A DNA stretch of 64,000 bases from UBA2589 sp965223235 (GTDB taxonomy: Bacteria; Gemmatimonadota; Gemmatimonadetes; Longimicrobiales; Gaopeijiaceae): NCBI GenBank assembly GCA_965223235.1, contig CBDCVV010000022.1, positions 620,001-684,000 of the forward strand, in the 5' to 3' direction. Shown in pieces: positions 33,996 to 43,260 of this stretch (position 1 is its first letter; each line of letters starts with the position of its first letter). A program made the translations under genes and the position numbers. A model generated the notes under the pieces. The model was not told the DNA's origin and did not search any database. It saw only the letters and a program-made list of their open reading frames with translations.

Positions 33996-35600
33996 ATGAG
34001 AGACTTCCGTGCCGCTCGGCTTCACCCCAACGAATCGCGCATGAACATCCAGGACATCCTCCGCTCTCTCGACTTAGAAGAATCGAACCTCGGAGGCTTC
34101 TCCGGTGAATGGGTAGGGTCTGGCCCTGAGCTGGAGATCGCGTCGCCCATCGACGGGAGCACTCTTGGCCGAGTACGCGAAGTCACGGTCGAAGAGTACG
34201 ATCGCATCGTCGACCGGGCCCAAGAGGCGTTTCTCACATGGCGTACGATCCCGGCCCCGAAGCGCGGTGAAGTCGTTCGGCAGCTCGGTAATCGCCTCCG
34301 TGAGAAGAAGACCGCACTCGGAGCACTCGTCACGCTCGAGATGGGAAAGATCAAAGCCGAGGGCCAAGGTGAGGTCCAGGAGATGATCGACATCTGCGAC
34401 TTCGCTACCGGGCTCTCCCGGCAGCTCTACGGCCTCACTCTCGCGAGCGAGCGACCCGACCACCACATGCGTGAGCAGTGGCACCCGATGGGCGTGGTCG
34501 GCGTGATCAGTGCCTTCAACTTCCCGGTCGCCGTGTGGAGCTGGAACGCCGCGCTTGCCGCGGTATGTGGCGACGCTACGCTGTGGAAGCCGTCCGAGCG
34601 CACCCCGTTGACCGCCGTCGCAGTCACGAAGATTGCCGCCGGTGTCTGCGCGGAAAACGATGTCGACCCCGCAATCTTCTCCTTGGCCGTCGGGCAAGGG
34701 GCGACCATCGGCGAGCGACTGCTCAACGACAAGCGAATTCCGTTGGTGTCGGCGACCGGTTCGTGCCGGATGGGGAAGAGAGTCGGGCAGGTCGTCGGTG
34801 CGCGGCTCGGGCGCTCGATCCTCGAGCTCGGCGGCAACAACGCGATCATCGTCACCCCGAACGCGAATCTCGACCTAGCCCTCCCGGCGATCTTGTTTGG
34901 GTCAGTGGGTACGGCCGGACAACGCTGCACGAGCACCCGCCGCATCATCGCCCATCGCTCCGTGAAAGACGAGCTCGTGCGGCGACTCGTGGCGGCGTAT
35001 CAAGACGTGAAGATCGGGAACCCCCTGGACGACGCGACGCTCATGGGACCGGTCCTCAATCAGGATGCCGTCGACGCGCTGCTCGCCGCGAAGAAGAAGG
35101 TGGTCGACGAGGGAGGCGAGATCCTCTATGGAGGCGAGGTACTCGAGGGAGAGGAGTATCCGGGCGGCTTATACGTGACACCGTGTATCGCAGCGGCCGA
35201 GAACCACTTCGAGATCGTCCAAGACGAAACCTTCGCTCCCATCCTCTACATCCTCGAGTACGGACGCCAAGACGCGTCTCCGTCGGAGGCGGTGGCAGAG
35301 ATGGACGAGGCTCTCGCGATCCACAACGACGTACCGCAGGGCCTCTCTTCCTCTGTGTTCACAGACAACTTCCGCGAAGCCGAGTACTTCTTGTCACACC
35401 GTGGGAGTGACTGCGGTATCGCCAACGTGAACATCGGGACGTCAGGGGCCGAGATCGGCGGTGCGTTCGGCGGAGAAAAGGAGACCGGAGGCGGTCGTGA
35501 ATCCGGATCCGACGCCTGGAAAGCGTATATGCGCCGCCAGACCAACACCGTGAACTGGAGCACCGAGCTTCCCCTAGCCCAGGGGATCTCCTTCGGTTGA
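33996..35600 (+). CDS. Aldehyde dehydrogenase, ALDH7 / alpha-aminoadipic semialdehyde type
   Basis: This is a 534-residue NAD-dependent aldehyde dehydrogenase. The catalytic Cys is in TAGQRCTSTRRI and the general-base Glu in ILELGGNNAIIV; the cofactor region ATGSCRMGKRVG is present. The C-terminal GGAFGGEKETGGGRESGSD is characteristic of ALDH7, which oxidises alpha-aminoadipate semialdehyde/piperideine-6-carboxylate in lysine degradation. No lysine-catabolic partner lies nearby, so the substrate is inferred from family only. The start could be ATG 33996 (after GAGGG, at short spacing) or ATG 34041 (519 residues, nearer family length). It begins 28 bp after dnaE. Confidence 0.92.
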   Translation: MRDFRAARLHPNESRMNIQDILRSLDLEESNLGGFSGEWVGSGPELEIASPIDGSTLGRVREVTVEEYDRIVDRAQEAFLTWRTIPAPKRGEVVRQLGNRLREKKTALGALVTLEMGKIKAEGQGEVQEMIDICDFATGLSRQLYGLTLASERPDHHMREQWHPMGVVGVISAFNFPVAVWSWNAALAAVCGDATLWKPSERTPLTAVAVTKIAAGVCAENDVDPAIFSLAVGQGATIGERLLNDKRIPLVSATGSCRMGKRVGQVVGARLGRSILELGGNNAIIVTPNANLDLALPAILFGSVGTAGQRCTSTRRIIAHRSVKDELVRRLVAAYQDVKIGNPLDDATLMGPVLNQDAVDALLAAKKKVVDEGGEILYGGEVLEGEEYPGGLYVTPCIAAAENHFEIVQDETFAPILYILEYGRQDASPSEAVAEMDEALAIHNDVPQGLSSSVFTDNFREAEYFLSHRGSDCGIANVNIGTSGAEIGGAFGGEKETGGGRESGSDAWKAYMRRQTNTVNWSTELPLAQGISFG

Positions 35601-35631
35601 GGTTGGAACCCCAGCCGACGACGACAACCCG

Positions 35632-36543
35632 TTAACCGGGGTCGGTGTCTCCGGCCGCCTCGGATCGGCTCGGGGCGACTCGGTCGGCCCTGAACGTCGA
35701 GATTCGATACAGGTAGTCGTCGCGGGTCGTGCGCGCCCACCGGTCGACCTCACCCGCACCGATAACGACACCGGCTATTTCAACCCCGTCCGCACCGAAG
35801 GCGCGCACAGCTCGCTCACGTGGGAGGAGCGCGACCGAATCTCCCTCGGTTAGAAAACCCGAGGCGGTCAACGTCGACAGTTCAGTGAGCACTCCTTGAA
35901 GCGACGTCTCCGACACCTCCCCGCCACCCTCGATCGTCCAGCTGCTGTCGCCCCGGACCAGTGCGAAGGCACCGTCGTCCCGATCGACCTCGATGCGCCC
36001 AACCGACGCGGTGTCGATCTCGAACATCGTCCGATCACGCCACGAGCTCTCCTCGCGATCGAGCTGGGTTCCGAGATCTCCCTCCAAGAGGTACACCTCG
36101 TCCTCCTCTGGCAGCCGTACGTACGACGTCCCGAATCTGGGGCCCGCGTGTCCGATCAAGAGCTCGTCACCCCCATTGAAGGTGACGACCAACGCCGAAT
36201 CGGCCGACACGCCCATCCGGTCGTGATTCTCTGGATTCGCAGCGATGAGATCTCCTGCCCTGGCAGTGGTCACGGCCGCCAAGAGGCGTGCGACACCCCC
36301 GGCGTCCGCGCGCAATCCATTCACCGACCACCCGTCCTCGCCCGACTCTAGTCGTACTTCACCATCGGGTCGTTCGATTCGAATCGATGCGACCGAGGGG
36401 CCGTCGAGCGCTTCAAAGAAATCGGCGATGCCTCCGGAAGCCGTGATGGACTGAGAGCCCCCTCGAAGGAAGGAGGCGACTACCCAGGCGCCCACCAGCA
36501 CAGCGAGCGCTCCCACTAACTGCCTCAGTGCCTTCTCGCTCAT
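35632..36543 (-). CDS. DUF4340 protein of a Gld-like ABC exporter operon
   Basis: This 303-residue protein has one N-terminal transmembrane anchor (LVGALAVLVGAWVVASFL). Repeating DUF4340 modules follow: IRIERPDGEVRLE, WSVNGLRADAGGVARLLAA, DSALVVTFNGGDELLIG, EVYLLEGDLG, then a second round ending WARTTRDDYLYRIS. DUF4340 proteins usually accompany gliding-type ABC permeases and probably sit in the periplasm. Start ATG 36543 overlaps the upstream stop (ATGA) and follows GGGGGGAGG. It is the last gene of a three-gene coupled unit. Confidence 0.88.
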   Translation of the reverse strand: MSEKALRQLVGALAVLVGAWVVASFLRGGSQSITASGGIADFFEALDGPSVASIRIERPDGEVRLESGEDGWSVNGLRADAGGVARLLAAVTTARAGDLIAANPENHDRMGVSADSALVVTFNGGDELLIGHAGPRFGTSYVRLPEEDEVYLLEGDLGTQLDREESSWRDRTMFEIDTASVGRIEVDRDDGAFALVRGDSSWTIEGGGEVSETSLQGVLTELSTLTASGFLTEGDSVALLPRERAVRAFGADGVEIAGVVIGAGEVDRWARTTRDDYLYRISTFRADRVAPSRSEAAGDTDPG

Positions 36544-38759
36544 GCTACGACCTCCCCCCACTTTGCCTCGGCCCTGCGGCGACGTCCGGTCACGCGCAGG
36601 AATCCGGCGAGCGCAATCAACAGGGGCACGCCGACGAGATTGCCCCAGCGGAGCAGTCGACGGGTGGCGTCGGACTCGAAGACCAGACTCGGGGGCGCCC
36701 GGTTCTTCGAGCGGATGTTGATTAACGATTCGTCTTGGGCCAGCCAATCGATCGCGTTCGCGAGGAACAGCACGTTGCCAGGGTTCGCCTGCACGTACTG
36801 CGGCTCGACGAAGGACCCATCACCAACGACGATCATCCGCCCCGCTCCGTCTGTCGGCTGGCTCGCCACCGCGACCGTTCGAACGCCGAGTTCCTCGGGA
36901 GGATAGATCCAATCTTGGTCGGGAACGATCGTCCCGGTCAGGGGGTGGATCGCACCGCTCTCGGATGTCTGCCACAGAGGGGTAAGGGATTCGCTCTCTT
37001 CCGCGATCTCGAGCGCGGACCCCCATCCGAGTGTGAGAGAGTTGAGGCCGTTGGTGATTGCGTGACTCCCCGCTGGCACAGTCACAGGCCAGAGCGGATA
37101 CGGTGACACCACCGAGAACAACCCCTGCCGTCCCAACGACACGCGCTCGCTGGACGCCATGTCGATGACCATTCCCGGTGTCACCGAGATCCCCCTGGGC
37201 TCGATTAGGGCCTCGACGCCGGACATTGCCGGAATCGCCATGGGTGACTGCGGGTTGAGCGTGACCGGTTCGGTGAGAATGAGTGCCCCGCCCCCCTCGT
37301 CGAGGAAGGACGCTACGCGTCCCAATGCGAGGCTATCCAGCGGTGCAGTCGGTCCGGCGAGTACCACCACCTCCGTCGAGTCTCGATCGATCGCCGGGGC
37401 CGTGTCCCCCGCGATATCGATCGTTTGGAGTTGGTATCGCCCTGCCAACGTCTCGGCCAGTCCCGTGATCTGAGCGTCGGTCTTGGCGCCGAACCCGGAA
37501 ACGAAGGCGACGCCTGGCCGCTCCGTATTCGTCATTCGAGCGATCGTGGAGGCGATCCGAAACTCGAGGTCGTCGGTCCGCTGGATGAGCGGAGTCACCT
37601 CGTTCTCGTCCGCATACACGATCGCGAAGCCGTAGTAGCCCTGGCGGACCTCGAAGTTGTCGTCTCTCATGACGTTGAACTCGACCGGGTAGATCCCCAG
37701 CTCGTTCGCTTCGGTCTCGATCGCCTCGTCTTCTTCCGGGTCGAGGTCGCTCACCAGGAGATTCCCGTTCGATGCTCGCGACATGTCTGCGAGTAGGTCT
37801 CGGACATCTCGAAGTTGGAGCTGCACCTCAGGAGGCAACTCCCTGGAAGCGAACAGCTTGATCTGAACGAGATCGTCGAGATCTCCCAGCAGACTCCGAC
37901 TCCCCTCGGAGAGGGTGTAGAGCTGATCGCGGGTAAGGTCGAGTCGTCCTCGCACGCGGTTCCCCACGAGGTTGGCGACCAGCACGATCCCGACCACCAC
38001 GGCGGCACCGACCTTCAGGCGACCAAAGTCGGCACGGGTGCGGCTGAGACGTTCGCTGCCCACCGCGATCCATGCGAGCGTGACGAAGAGCCAAGCCATC
38101 GACACGAAGTAGAGCACATCCCGGAAGTCGATGACACCTCGTGCAACGTTCTCGAAGTGGTGGATGATCGACAGTTGTGCGACCGCCCCCCCAACGACCG
38201 GCGGAAGGGCGATCTGCACGATCGGGAGCCCGATGAGGAAGAGGGCGAAGCTCATCATCGAGGCTACAATGAAGGCCGTGATCTGGTTACGCGTCATGCT
38301 CGACGCCCAGAGGCCCACCGCAGTCAGCTGACCCGCCAGAAGAGCCGCGCCCACGTATTGCGCGATTACGATCCCATTATCGGCTTCGGACACGGCCAGA
38401 ATCCCGACCGCAGTCGGTAGGGTGCCGGCGAGGGCGAGGAGCACAAATGCCCAATCGCCCAAGAACTTGCCGAGCACGAGCTCCCACTCCGTGATCGGCT
38501 GCGCCATGAGCCATTCCAACGTCTTGCCCCGCCTTTCCTCGGCGAAAGAGCGCATCGTCGCCGCGGGGATGAAGACGGCGAAGAGGAGCGGGAGGAGGTC
38601 GAAGATCGGGCGCAACGACGCGATCGACGCCGCGTACATCGTCCGGAATGCGAGAAAGAGCGTGATGCCTAGAAAGGCGACGATCAGTACGTACGCGGTC
38701 GGCTGATCGAAGTACCCGCGGAGCTCCCTCCGCGCTACGGTCATGATGCGCCCGATCAT
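36540..38759 (-). CDS. GldF-like ABC permease fused to GldG-like periplasmic domain
   Basis: This 739-residue protein joins two usually separate parts. Residues 1-240 form an ABC-2 permease with six helices (LIVAFLGITLFLAFRTMYA, TMRSFAEERRGKTLEWLMAQ). A linker helix at about 252-272 leads to a large soluble GldG/ABC_transp_aux domain (about 275-700; LDLTRDQLYTLSEGSR, PGVAFVSGFGAKTDAQ, LTEPVTLNPQSP). A final anchor is LVGVPLLIALAGFLRV. GldFG partners form exporters in Bacteroidota, where they support gliding; related sets without gliding are widespread. Both ends are coupled by ATGA to neighbours. Confidence 0.9.
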   Translation of the reverse strand: MIGRIMTVARRELRGYFDQPTAYVLIVAFLGITLFLAFRTMYAASIASLRPIFDLLPLLFAVFIPAATMRSFAEERRGKTLEWLMAQPITEWELVLGKFLGDWAFVLLALAGTLPTAVGILAVSEADNGIVIAQYVGAALLAGQLTAVGLWASSMTRNQITAFIVASMMSFALFLIGLPIVQIALPPVVGGAVAQLSIIHHFENVARGVIDFRDVLYFVSMAWLFVTLAWIAVGSERLSRTRADFGRLKVGAAVVVGIVLVANLVGNRVRGRLDLTRDQLYTLSEGSRSLLGDLDDLVQIKLFASRELPPEVQLQLRDVRDLLADMSRASNGNLLVSDLDPEEDEAIETEANELGIYPVEFNVMRDDNFEVRQGYYGFAIVYADENEVTPLIQRTDDLEFRIASTIARMTNTERPGVAFVSGFGAKTDAQITGLAETLAGRYQLQTIDIAGDTAPAIDRDSTEVVVLAGPTAPLDSLALGRVASFLDEGGGALILTEPVTLNPQSPMAIPAMSGVEALIEPRGISVTPGMVIDMASSERVSLGRQGLFSVVSPYPLWPVTVPAGSHAITNGLNSLTLGWGSALEIAEESESLTPLWQTSESGAIHPLTGTIVPDQDWIYPPEELGVRTVAVASQPTDGAGRMIVVGDGSFVEPQYVQANPGNVLFLANAIDWLAQDESLINIRSKNRAPPSLVFESDATRRLLRWGNLVGVPLLIALAGFLRVTGRRRRAEAKWGEVVA

Positions 38760-39685
38760 GCCCCGTCCTCCTCGGCCGTCAGGTCGCGGAAGAGCTGCTC
38801 GAGGCTCGCAGCCTCTCGATGCAGTTCCCAGAGCGTCCACCCGCGGTCCCGAGCCATCTCGAAGATGCGCGGCCGAAGCTCCTCGCCTTTGGAGTCGAGC
38901 CGTACTCGCACTCGGCCCTCCACTGCCTCGGCATCACTCCGGAGCACCTGGGGAAGCGCGGACAGCGCCTCTGCGACTCCTTCTCCCTCCGCTTCGACGA
39001 TGTACCGCACGCCCCCGGTCCGGTTCGCGATAAGGTCTTGGACCACTCCTTCGGCTGCGAGCCGGCCCTTACGCAGGATGACCAACCGGGAACACGTCGC
39101 CTCGACCTCCTGCATGACGTGTGTGCTCAAGAGGACGGTCCGTTCACGACCCAGGGACGCCACCAGCTTGCGAATCTCCACACGCTGGTTGGGGTCCAAG
39201 CCTTCGGTCGGCTCGTCGAGGATGAGGACCTCGGGTCGATGGAGGATCGCCCCGGCCAGCCCGATCCGCTGACGGAAGCCTTTCGAGCACTCCCCAATCG
39301 GCCGATAAAAGACCTCACCGATATCGGTCTCGTCGACCGCGTCCGCGACCGCCGTTCTCGTCTGGTCGTTGGAGAGTGCACGAAGCTCGGCCACGAACTC
39401 CAAGTACTCGGAGACGAGCATCTCATCGTAGAGCGGGTTGGCCTCCGGCAGGTACCCGATACGGCGCTTCGCCGCAGGCAGATCGACCTCGATCGCGGTA
39501 CCGTCCATCAAGACCGAGCCGGCATCTGGCTGCAAGGTGCCGGTAATCATCTTCATCGTGGTCGACTTGCCGGCACCGTTCGGCCCTAAGAAGCCGACCA
39601 CCTCACCGCGCTGCACCTCGAACGAGAGGTCGGAGACCGCTGTCACGTCACCGTATCGTTTCGTGACACCTTCAACTGTGATCAT
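38756..39685 (-). CDS. ABC transporter ATP-binding protein, GldA-like
   Basis: This 309-residue ATPase is the first gene of the Gld-like unit. Walker A is GPNGAGKST (about residues 35-43), the signature region is SKGFRQRIGLAGAI, Walker B is VLILDEPTEGLD, and the switch His is in STHVMQE. A C-terminal extension of about 90 residues (VRYIVEAEGEGVAEAL) is typical of ABC-2 ATPases and probably regulatory. ATGA overlap with the permease implies coupled translation. The 5' leader contains a terminator-shaped hairpin ending 16 nt before the ATG. Confidence 0.93.
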   Translation of the reverse strand: MITVEGVTKRYGDVTAVSDLSFEVQRGEVVGFLGPNGAGKSTTMKMITGTLQPDAGSVLMDGTAIEVDLPAAKRRIGYLPEANPLYDEMLVSEYLEFVAELRALSNDQTRTAVADAVDETDIGEVFYRPIGECSKGFRQRIGLAGAILHRPEVLILDEPTEGLDPNQRVEIRKLVASLGRERTVLLSTHVMQEVEATCSRLVILRKGRLAAEGVVQDLIANRTGGVRYIVEAEGEGVAEALSALPQVLRSDAEAVEGRVRVRLDSKGEELRPRIFEMARDRGWTLWELHREAASLEQLFRDLTAEEDGA

Positions 39686-39701
39686 TGGATCTCTGATTGC
39701 G

Positions 39702-39733
39702 AAAAAGCCACGTCGACAAACGCTCGACGTGGC
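39702..39733 (-). terminator. Intrinsic-terminator-shaped hairpin in the leader of the Gld-like operon
   Basis: On the minus strand a perfect 10-bp stem (GCCACGTCGA/TCGACGTGGC, loop of 7) is followed at once by TTTTT (plus-strand A-run 39702-39706). This is a good intrinsic terminator. It ends 16 nt before the ABC ATPase start codon rather than behind a gene, so it may be an attenuator. The plus strand has no T-run after the stem. Confidence 0.6.
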
Positions 39734-39916
39734 TCAGGCACGAGGGGCCGAGGCGGCCGGTCGGGCGAGTGCGACAACTCATGAGAATTCGAGCCACGAT
39801 CTTACCCGTGGCCTCGCTCCTTGTCCACATCTCGACAGCCCGAAGCCAAGATGTTTGGCCTTCCCTCTCTTGGTCACCAGATTGTTCCAGGTCGTCCCCT
39901 CCCCAGGTGCGAGTCC

Positions 39917-40663
39917 ATGCGACGCTTCCGTCCCATCGTGTCAGCATCCATTCTCGTCTGCGCTTCCGCAGCGTGCGCTCCTCGCACGGCGGAAGTGACT
40001 CCCCCTCCGCCTCCGGAGATCATTACCGACACAGTGGTGATCTCGGACACCGTGGTCGTGCAGGACGGATCTCAGGCGGAAGCCCAGATCGCGCGCCTCC
40101 AGATCCAGCTCTTGGAGCACGAGCAGCGGATCCGCGCGCTGAATGAAGAACTCGCGGCGTCTCGGCAGGAGGTCGTGCGGAATCTAGCGAAGCTCCAAAG
40201 CCAGGCCAGCCGAGCGGAGGCAGCATCGGGGCTGTCCGAGGCAGAGATCGCGGTCGAACAGCTGGGGCGTTTAGAGGGAGGACGTGACCTTCCGGAGTAT
40301 GTGGAAGCCCAAGCGCGGATCGCCGAGGGATCGGCCGAGTTCACCGCCCAGAACTTCGGGGGAGCGCTCTACTTGGCGACTGAGGCGCGGCGTGTGGCGC
40401 GCTCGGGACAGCAGAGACTCTCTGCCGTCGGAGAAAGTGCGGTCGCCGGCGAAACCCTGTTTGCGGTACCCGTCTCCTTACACACGTTGAGCCGGGCAAA
40501 CGTGCGCTCGGGTCCGAGTCTCGACTTCGGTGTCCTACTCACGCTCGATCCGGGGACCGAGCTGACCGGGCGTTCGTACACCAGTCAGTGGGTCCGTGTG
40601 ATCGATGGTGAAGGTAGGGAGGGCTGGATCTTCCACACGCTCGTTGGCGGAGGGGACCGCTAG
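39917..40663 (+). CDS. Coiled-coil lipoprotein with C-terminal SH3 domain
   Basis: This 248-residue protein has a signal and lipobox (ASILVCASAAC). A proline-rich linker (TPPPPPEI) leads to a coiled coil of about 50 residues (QLLEHEQRIRALNEELAASR). A helical segment (AEFTAQNFGGALYLATEARR) is followed by a bacterial SH3 domain (about 185-245; ANVRSGPSLDFGVLLTLDPG, WVRVIDGEGREGWIFHTLV). It probably binds the cell wall while tethered to a membrane. The stop shares the palindromic CTAG (40660-40663) with the convergent diguanylate cyclase gene. Confidence 0.87.
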   Translation: MRRFRPIVSASILVCASAACAPRTAEVTPPPPPEIITDTVVISDTVVVQDGSQAEAQIARLQIQLLEHEQRIRALNEELAASRQEVVRNLAKLQSQASRAEAASGLSEAEIAVEQLGRLEGGRDLPEYVEAQARIAEGSAEFTAQNFGGALYLATEARRVARSGQQRLSAVGESAVAGETLFAVPVSLHTLSRANVRSGPSLDFGVLLTLDPGTELTGRSYTSQWVRVIDGEGREGWIFHTLVGGGDR

Positions 40664-42360
40664 GCCACGGCGGTCTCGGTTTCCGGCGGGGCTGCGGCGA
40701 CAACGCGGTCGCGCCCCTGCTCCTTCGCTTGATAGAGCGCGATGTCCGCCGCCCCAACCAATTCGGCTGGAGTCGTTCCATGGGTCGGAAACTCCGCGAC
40801 TCCCATGCTAGCCGTAACCTTCGACCCGTCGAAAACCTCCTGATCAAGACGCGCGCGGATCCGCTCGGCGGTCTGCACGGCCCCCTCGAGATCACAGTCC
40901 GGGAGGAGCACGATGAACTCCTCGCCTCCATAGCGACCCGGCACATCCGGGTCCCTGATTGCATCCCTCAGCACAACCCCCAAGCCGCGCAGCACCTCGT
41001 CACCTGCTTGGTGGCCCCAGGTGTCGTTGTACGCCTTGAACTTGTCCACGTCGAGCATGAGTACGGACATCTTGCGTTCGTGACGGTGTGCGCGTTTCAG
41101 CTCCTTCTCGAACTCCCCCATCATGTATCGTCGATTGTAGAGCTCCGTGAGCCCGTCCGTGATCGAAATCTGCTCGAGCTCGGTGTACTGCTCCTGAAGC
41201 GTCTCTCGCGCTTCATCGAGCTTCTCTCTACTCGAACGGAGCTCGCCCACCATTCCGTTGAAGACGCGGGTGAGCATCGCAACCTCATCACGACCCGAGA
41301 CCGGCAAGTCCACGGATAGATCCCCTCCCGCAACTGCGGTGGCACCTGCCGTAAGTCGATCTAGAGGGCGTACGATCAAGAGCCCGATGAAGTACGCGGC
41401 CGCTCCCACGAAGACGAGGAGCACGGAGACGAGGGCCGCTGTGGTCCTACGGAGCTGTGCGACCCGAGCGTACGCCTGAGAAGCTGGGACTTGGACCAAC
41501 ACGGACCCGCCCATTCGGTCGATCGGGCTACTCAGCCCGACCATCTCCATTCCCTCCAAGTCGGTGTACTCGGTCATAGCCCCACCGGCTGCAGCCAGGG
41601 AGGAGAGAGGGCCGTCAGCGAGCGCTCGGTCCAGCCGAGCACCGGGCTCGGATGATGCCACTCGGAGCCCGTCTTCCGTCACGAGTTCGATGCGCCCGTC
41701 GTCGCCTGGAGCGAAGTCCACGAGAACATCGGCCAACGCCGAGTAGGAGAGCTTGGCGACCAACCCTCCCAAGAAGCGGCCATCGGCGGACTGCACCGGC
41801 ACGGCGATCGTCGAGGCCACCTCACCGGCAGGGTCGAGCACCGGATCGCCGAAATACGTCCGTCCTCCCTCAAGAATCGCCATCCCGTCATCGTCCAGCT
41901 CCGACCCAGAGGCCTCAGAACCAACGTCCTCCGATCGGCTAGAGGCGATCGAGACTCCATCGGGGTCGAGCACCTCTAGCTCGCCGTAGTCGGGAAAGCG
42001 CGCTTGGATACCAGTCAGGTAGTTGGCGATTCGAGCCTGGGCATCCGCTGCGTTCAGTCCTCCCTCCCCCACGCGTGGCAAGTTCTCCGTGATCTCGAAC
42101 GAGCCGCCGAAGACACGTAGATCGTACGTGCGGTCTTTCTCCCACAAGTCGAGCTCACGGGCGGTCTGTGATCCGGCGCGTTGCAGCTCGGCCTCGAGTG
42201 TCTCGGTAAGGGCGCGCCGAGTGCGCTCGAAGGTCAGGAAGGCGGTGCTCACCGCCGGAATCAGCGTGGCCAGCACCGCCAGGAGCAGAATCCGATTACG
42301 GATGCTGTCCAGACGAAGCAGGCTCATCAGGCCTGAATCAGACTCTTCGGCAGACTCCAC
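40660..42360 (-). CDS. Membrane diguanylate cyclase (dCache-like sensor, HAMP, GGDEF)
   Basis: This 566-residue protein synthesises cyclic di-GMP. Helix 1 is RILLLAVLATLIPAVSTAFL. A periplasmic Cache-like sensor of about 240 residues follows, then helix 2 (LVSVLLVFVGAAAYFIGLLI) and a HAMP domain (RPLDRLTAGATAVAGGDLSV). A coiled linker (EQYTELEQISITDGLTELYN) leads to the GGDEF domain with active site RYGGEEF. The inhibitory RxxD site (RDPD) lies five residues before it, so product feedback is likely. GTG 42360 is chosen because AGGAGG lies 6 nt upstream; codons before it lack such a site. Confidence 0.93.
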   Translation of the reverse strand: MESAEESDSGLMSLLRLDSIRNRILLLAVLATLIPAVSTAFLTFERTRRALTETLEAELQRAGSQTARELDLWEKDRTYDLRVFGGSFEITENLPRVGEGGLNAADAQARIANYLTGIQARFPDYGELEVLDPDGVSIASSRSEDVGSEASGSELDDDGMAILEGGRTYFGDPVLDPAGEVASTIAVPVQSADGRFLGGLVAKLSYSALADVLVDFAPGDDGRIELVTEDGLRVASSEPGARLDRALADGPLSSLAAAGGAMTEYTDLEGMEMVGLSSPIDRMGGSVLVQVPASQAYARVAQLRRTTAALVSVLLVFVGAAAYFIGLLIVRPLDRLTAGATAVAGGDLSVDLPVSGRDEVAMLTRVFNGMVGELRSSREKLDEARETLQEQYTELEQISITDGLTELYNRRYMMGEFEKELKRAHRHERKMSVLMLDVDKFKAYNDTWGHQAGDEVLRGLGVVLRDAIRDPDVPGRYGGEEFIVLLPDCDLEGAVQTAERIRARLDQEVFDGSKVTASMGVAEFPTHGTTPAELVGAADIALYQAKEQGRDRVVAAAPPETETAVA

Positions 42361-42437
42361 GACACGCCTCCTGGGGGGAAGGATCACTACAGACTAGGTT
42401 GTGTCGTGGGCTGGAGGAATAGGCAGTCGAGTCGCTA

Positions 42438-43154
42438 CTAGGCGCTCCCCTGGCTCACGAGCTCGCGGAAGCGATCGGCCATCCGCGGTCCGGCACCTTC
42501 GTCTTCGTGTTTGAAGAAGACGAAGACCCGATCCCAATCCGTGTCCGCGACCCGCCTTGCCCATCGTGTCAGGTCATCGTCGGAGTAGTCCGGCCGACGG
42601 AGCCGCAAGTACCCCCAGCCACCCGTCTCGACGATCGCCTCGTCTTCTTCCGTGTCGTCCGTATCTGCGCACACGAGCACGGAGCCACGCTCGGCGAGGA
42701 GCTCGAAAATCTCGTCGTCGAACCAGCTCTCGTGCCGAAACTCGAACGCCGCCGGGGTATCAGCGGGCAACCGCTCGGAGAAGGAGCGGAGTCGATCCAC
42801 GTCCTTCTTGAGATTCGGTGGGAGCTGGAACAACACCACGCCGAGCCGGTCTTCCAGAGCGCCTAGCGTCCGAAGGAGGTAGTCCGTGGGCTCCTCGGAT
42901 TCCTCCTTGAGGCGAGTAAAGTGGGTAATACGCCGCGACGCCTTAATCGAGAAGCGAAAATCACTGGGCACCTGCTCCGCCCAATTTCGAAGCACCTCCT
43001 CTTTAGGGAGCCGGTAGAAGGTGTTGTTGATCTCGACCGAGTTCAGCCGCTCACCGTAGTACGACAGCATCTTCTTCGCACTCAGCTTCTCGGGGTAGAA
43101 CGAGCCTTTCCACTCCTTGTAGCTGTACCCGCTGGTTCCCACGTGCAGCTCCAT
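42438..43154 (-). CDS. DUF72 (YecE-like) protein
   Basis: This 238-residue cytoplasmic protein has the DUF72 pattern from the first residues: HVGTSGYSYKEWKGSFYPEK, FNSVEINNTFYRLP-like SVEINNTFYRLPKEE, FRFSIKASRRITH, VLFQLPPNLKKDVDRL and AFEFRHESWFDDE. The fold is a TIM barrel; no reaction is established. It lies 77 bp upstream of the diguanylate cyclase on the same strand and is divergent from the TPR gene at 43261. Confidence 0.92.
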   Translation of the reverse strand: MELHVGTSGYSYKEWKGSFYPEKLSAKKMLSYYGERLNSVEINNTFYRLPKEEVLRNWAEQVPSDFRFSIKASRRITHFTRLKEESEEPTDYLLRTLGALEDRLGVVLFQLPPNLKKDVDRLRSFSERLPADTPAAFEFRHESWFDDEIFELLAERGSVLVCADTDDTEEDEAIVETGGWGYLRLRRPDYSDDDLTRWARRVADTDWDRVFVFFKHEDEGAGPRMADRFRELVSQGSA

Positions 43155-43260
43155 GCAACCCTTCCGATTCGAGTACTCCCGGCGATCGAGACGCAGCGCA
43201 GATTGTGCCGACCTCGAAGCAGCCGCACAATGTCGCTGTACTTCGACGAAGGAGATGGGA

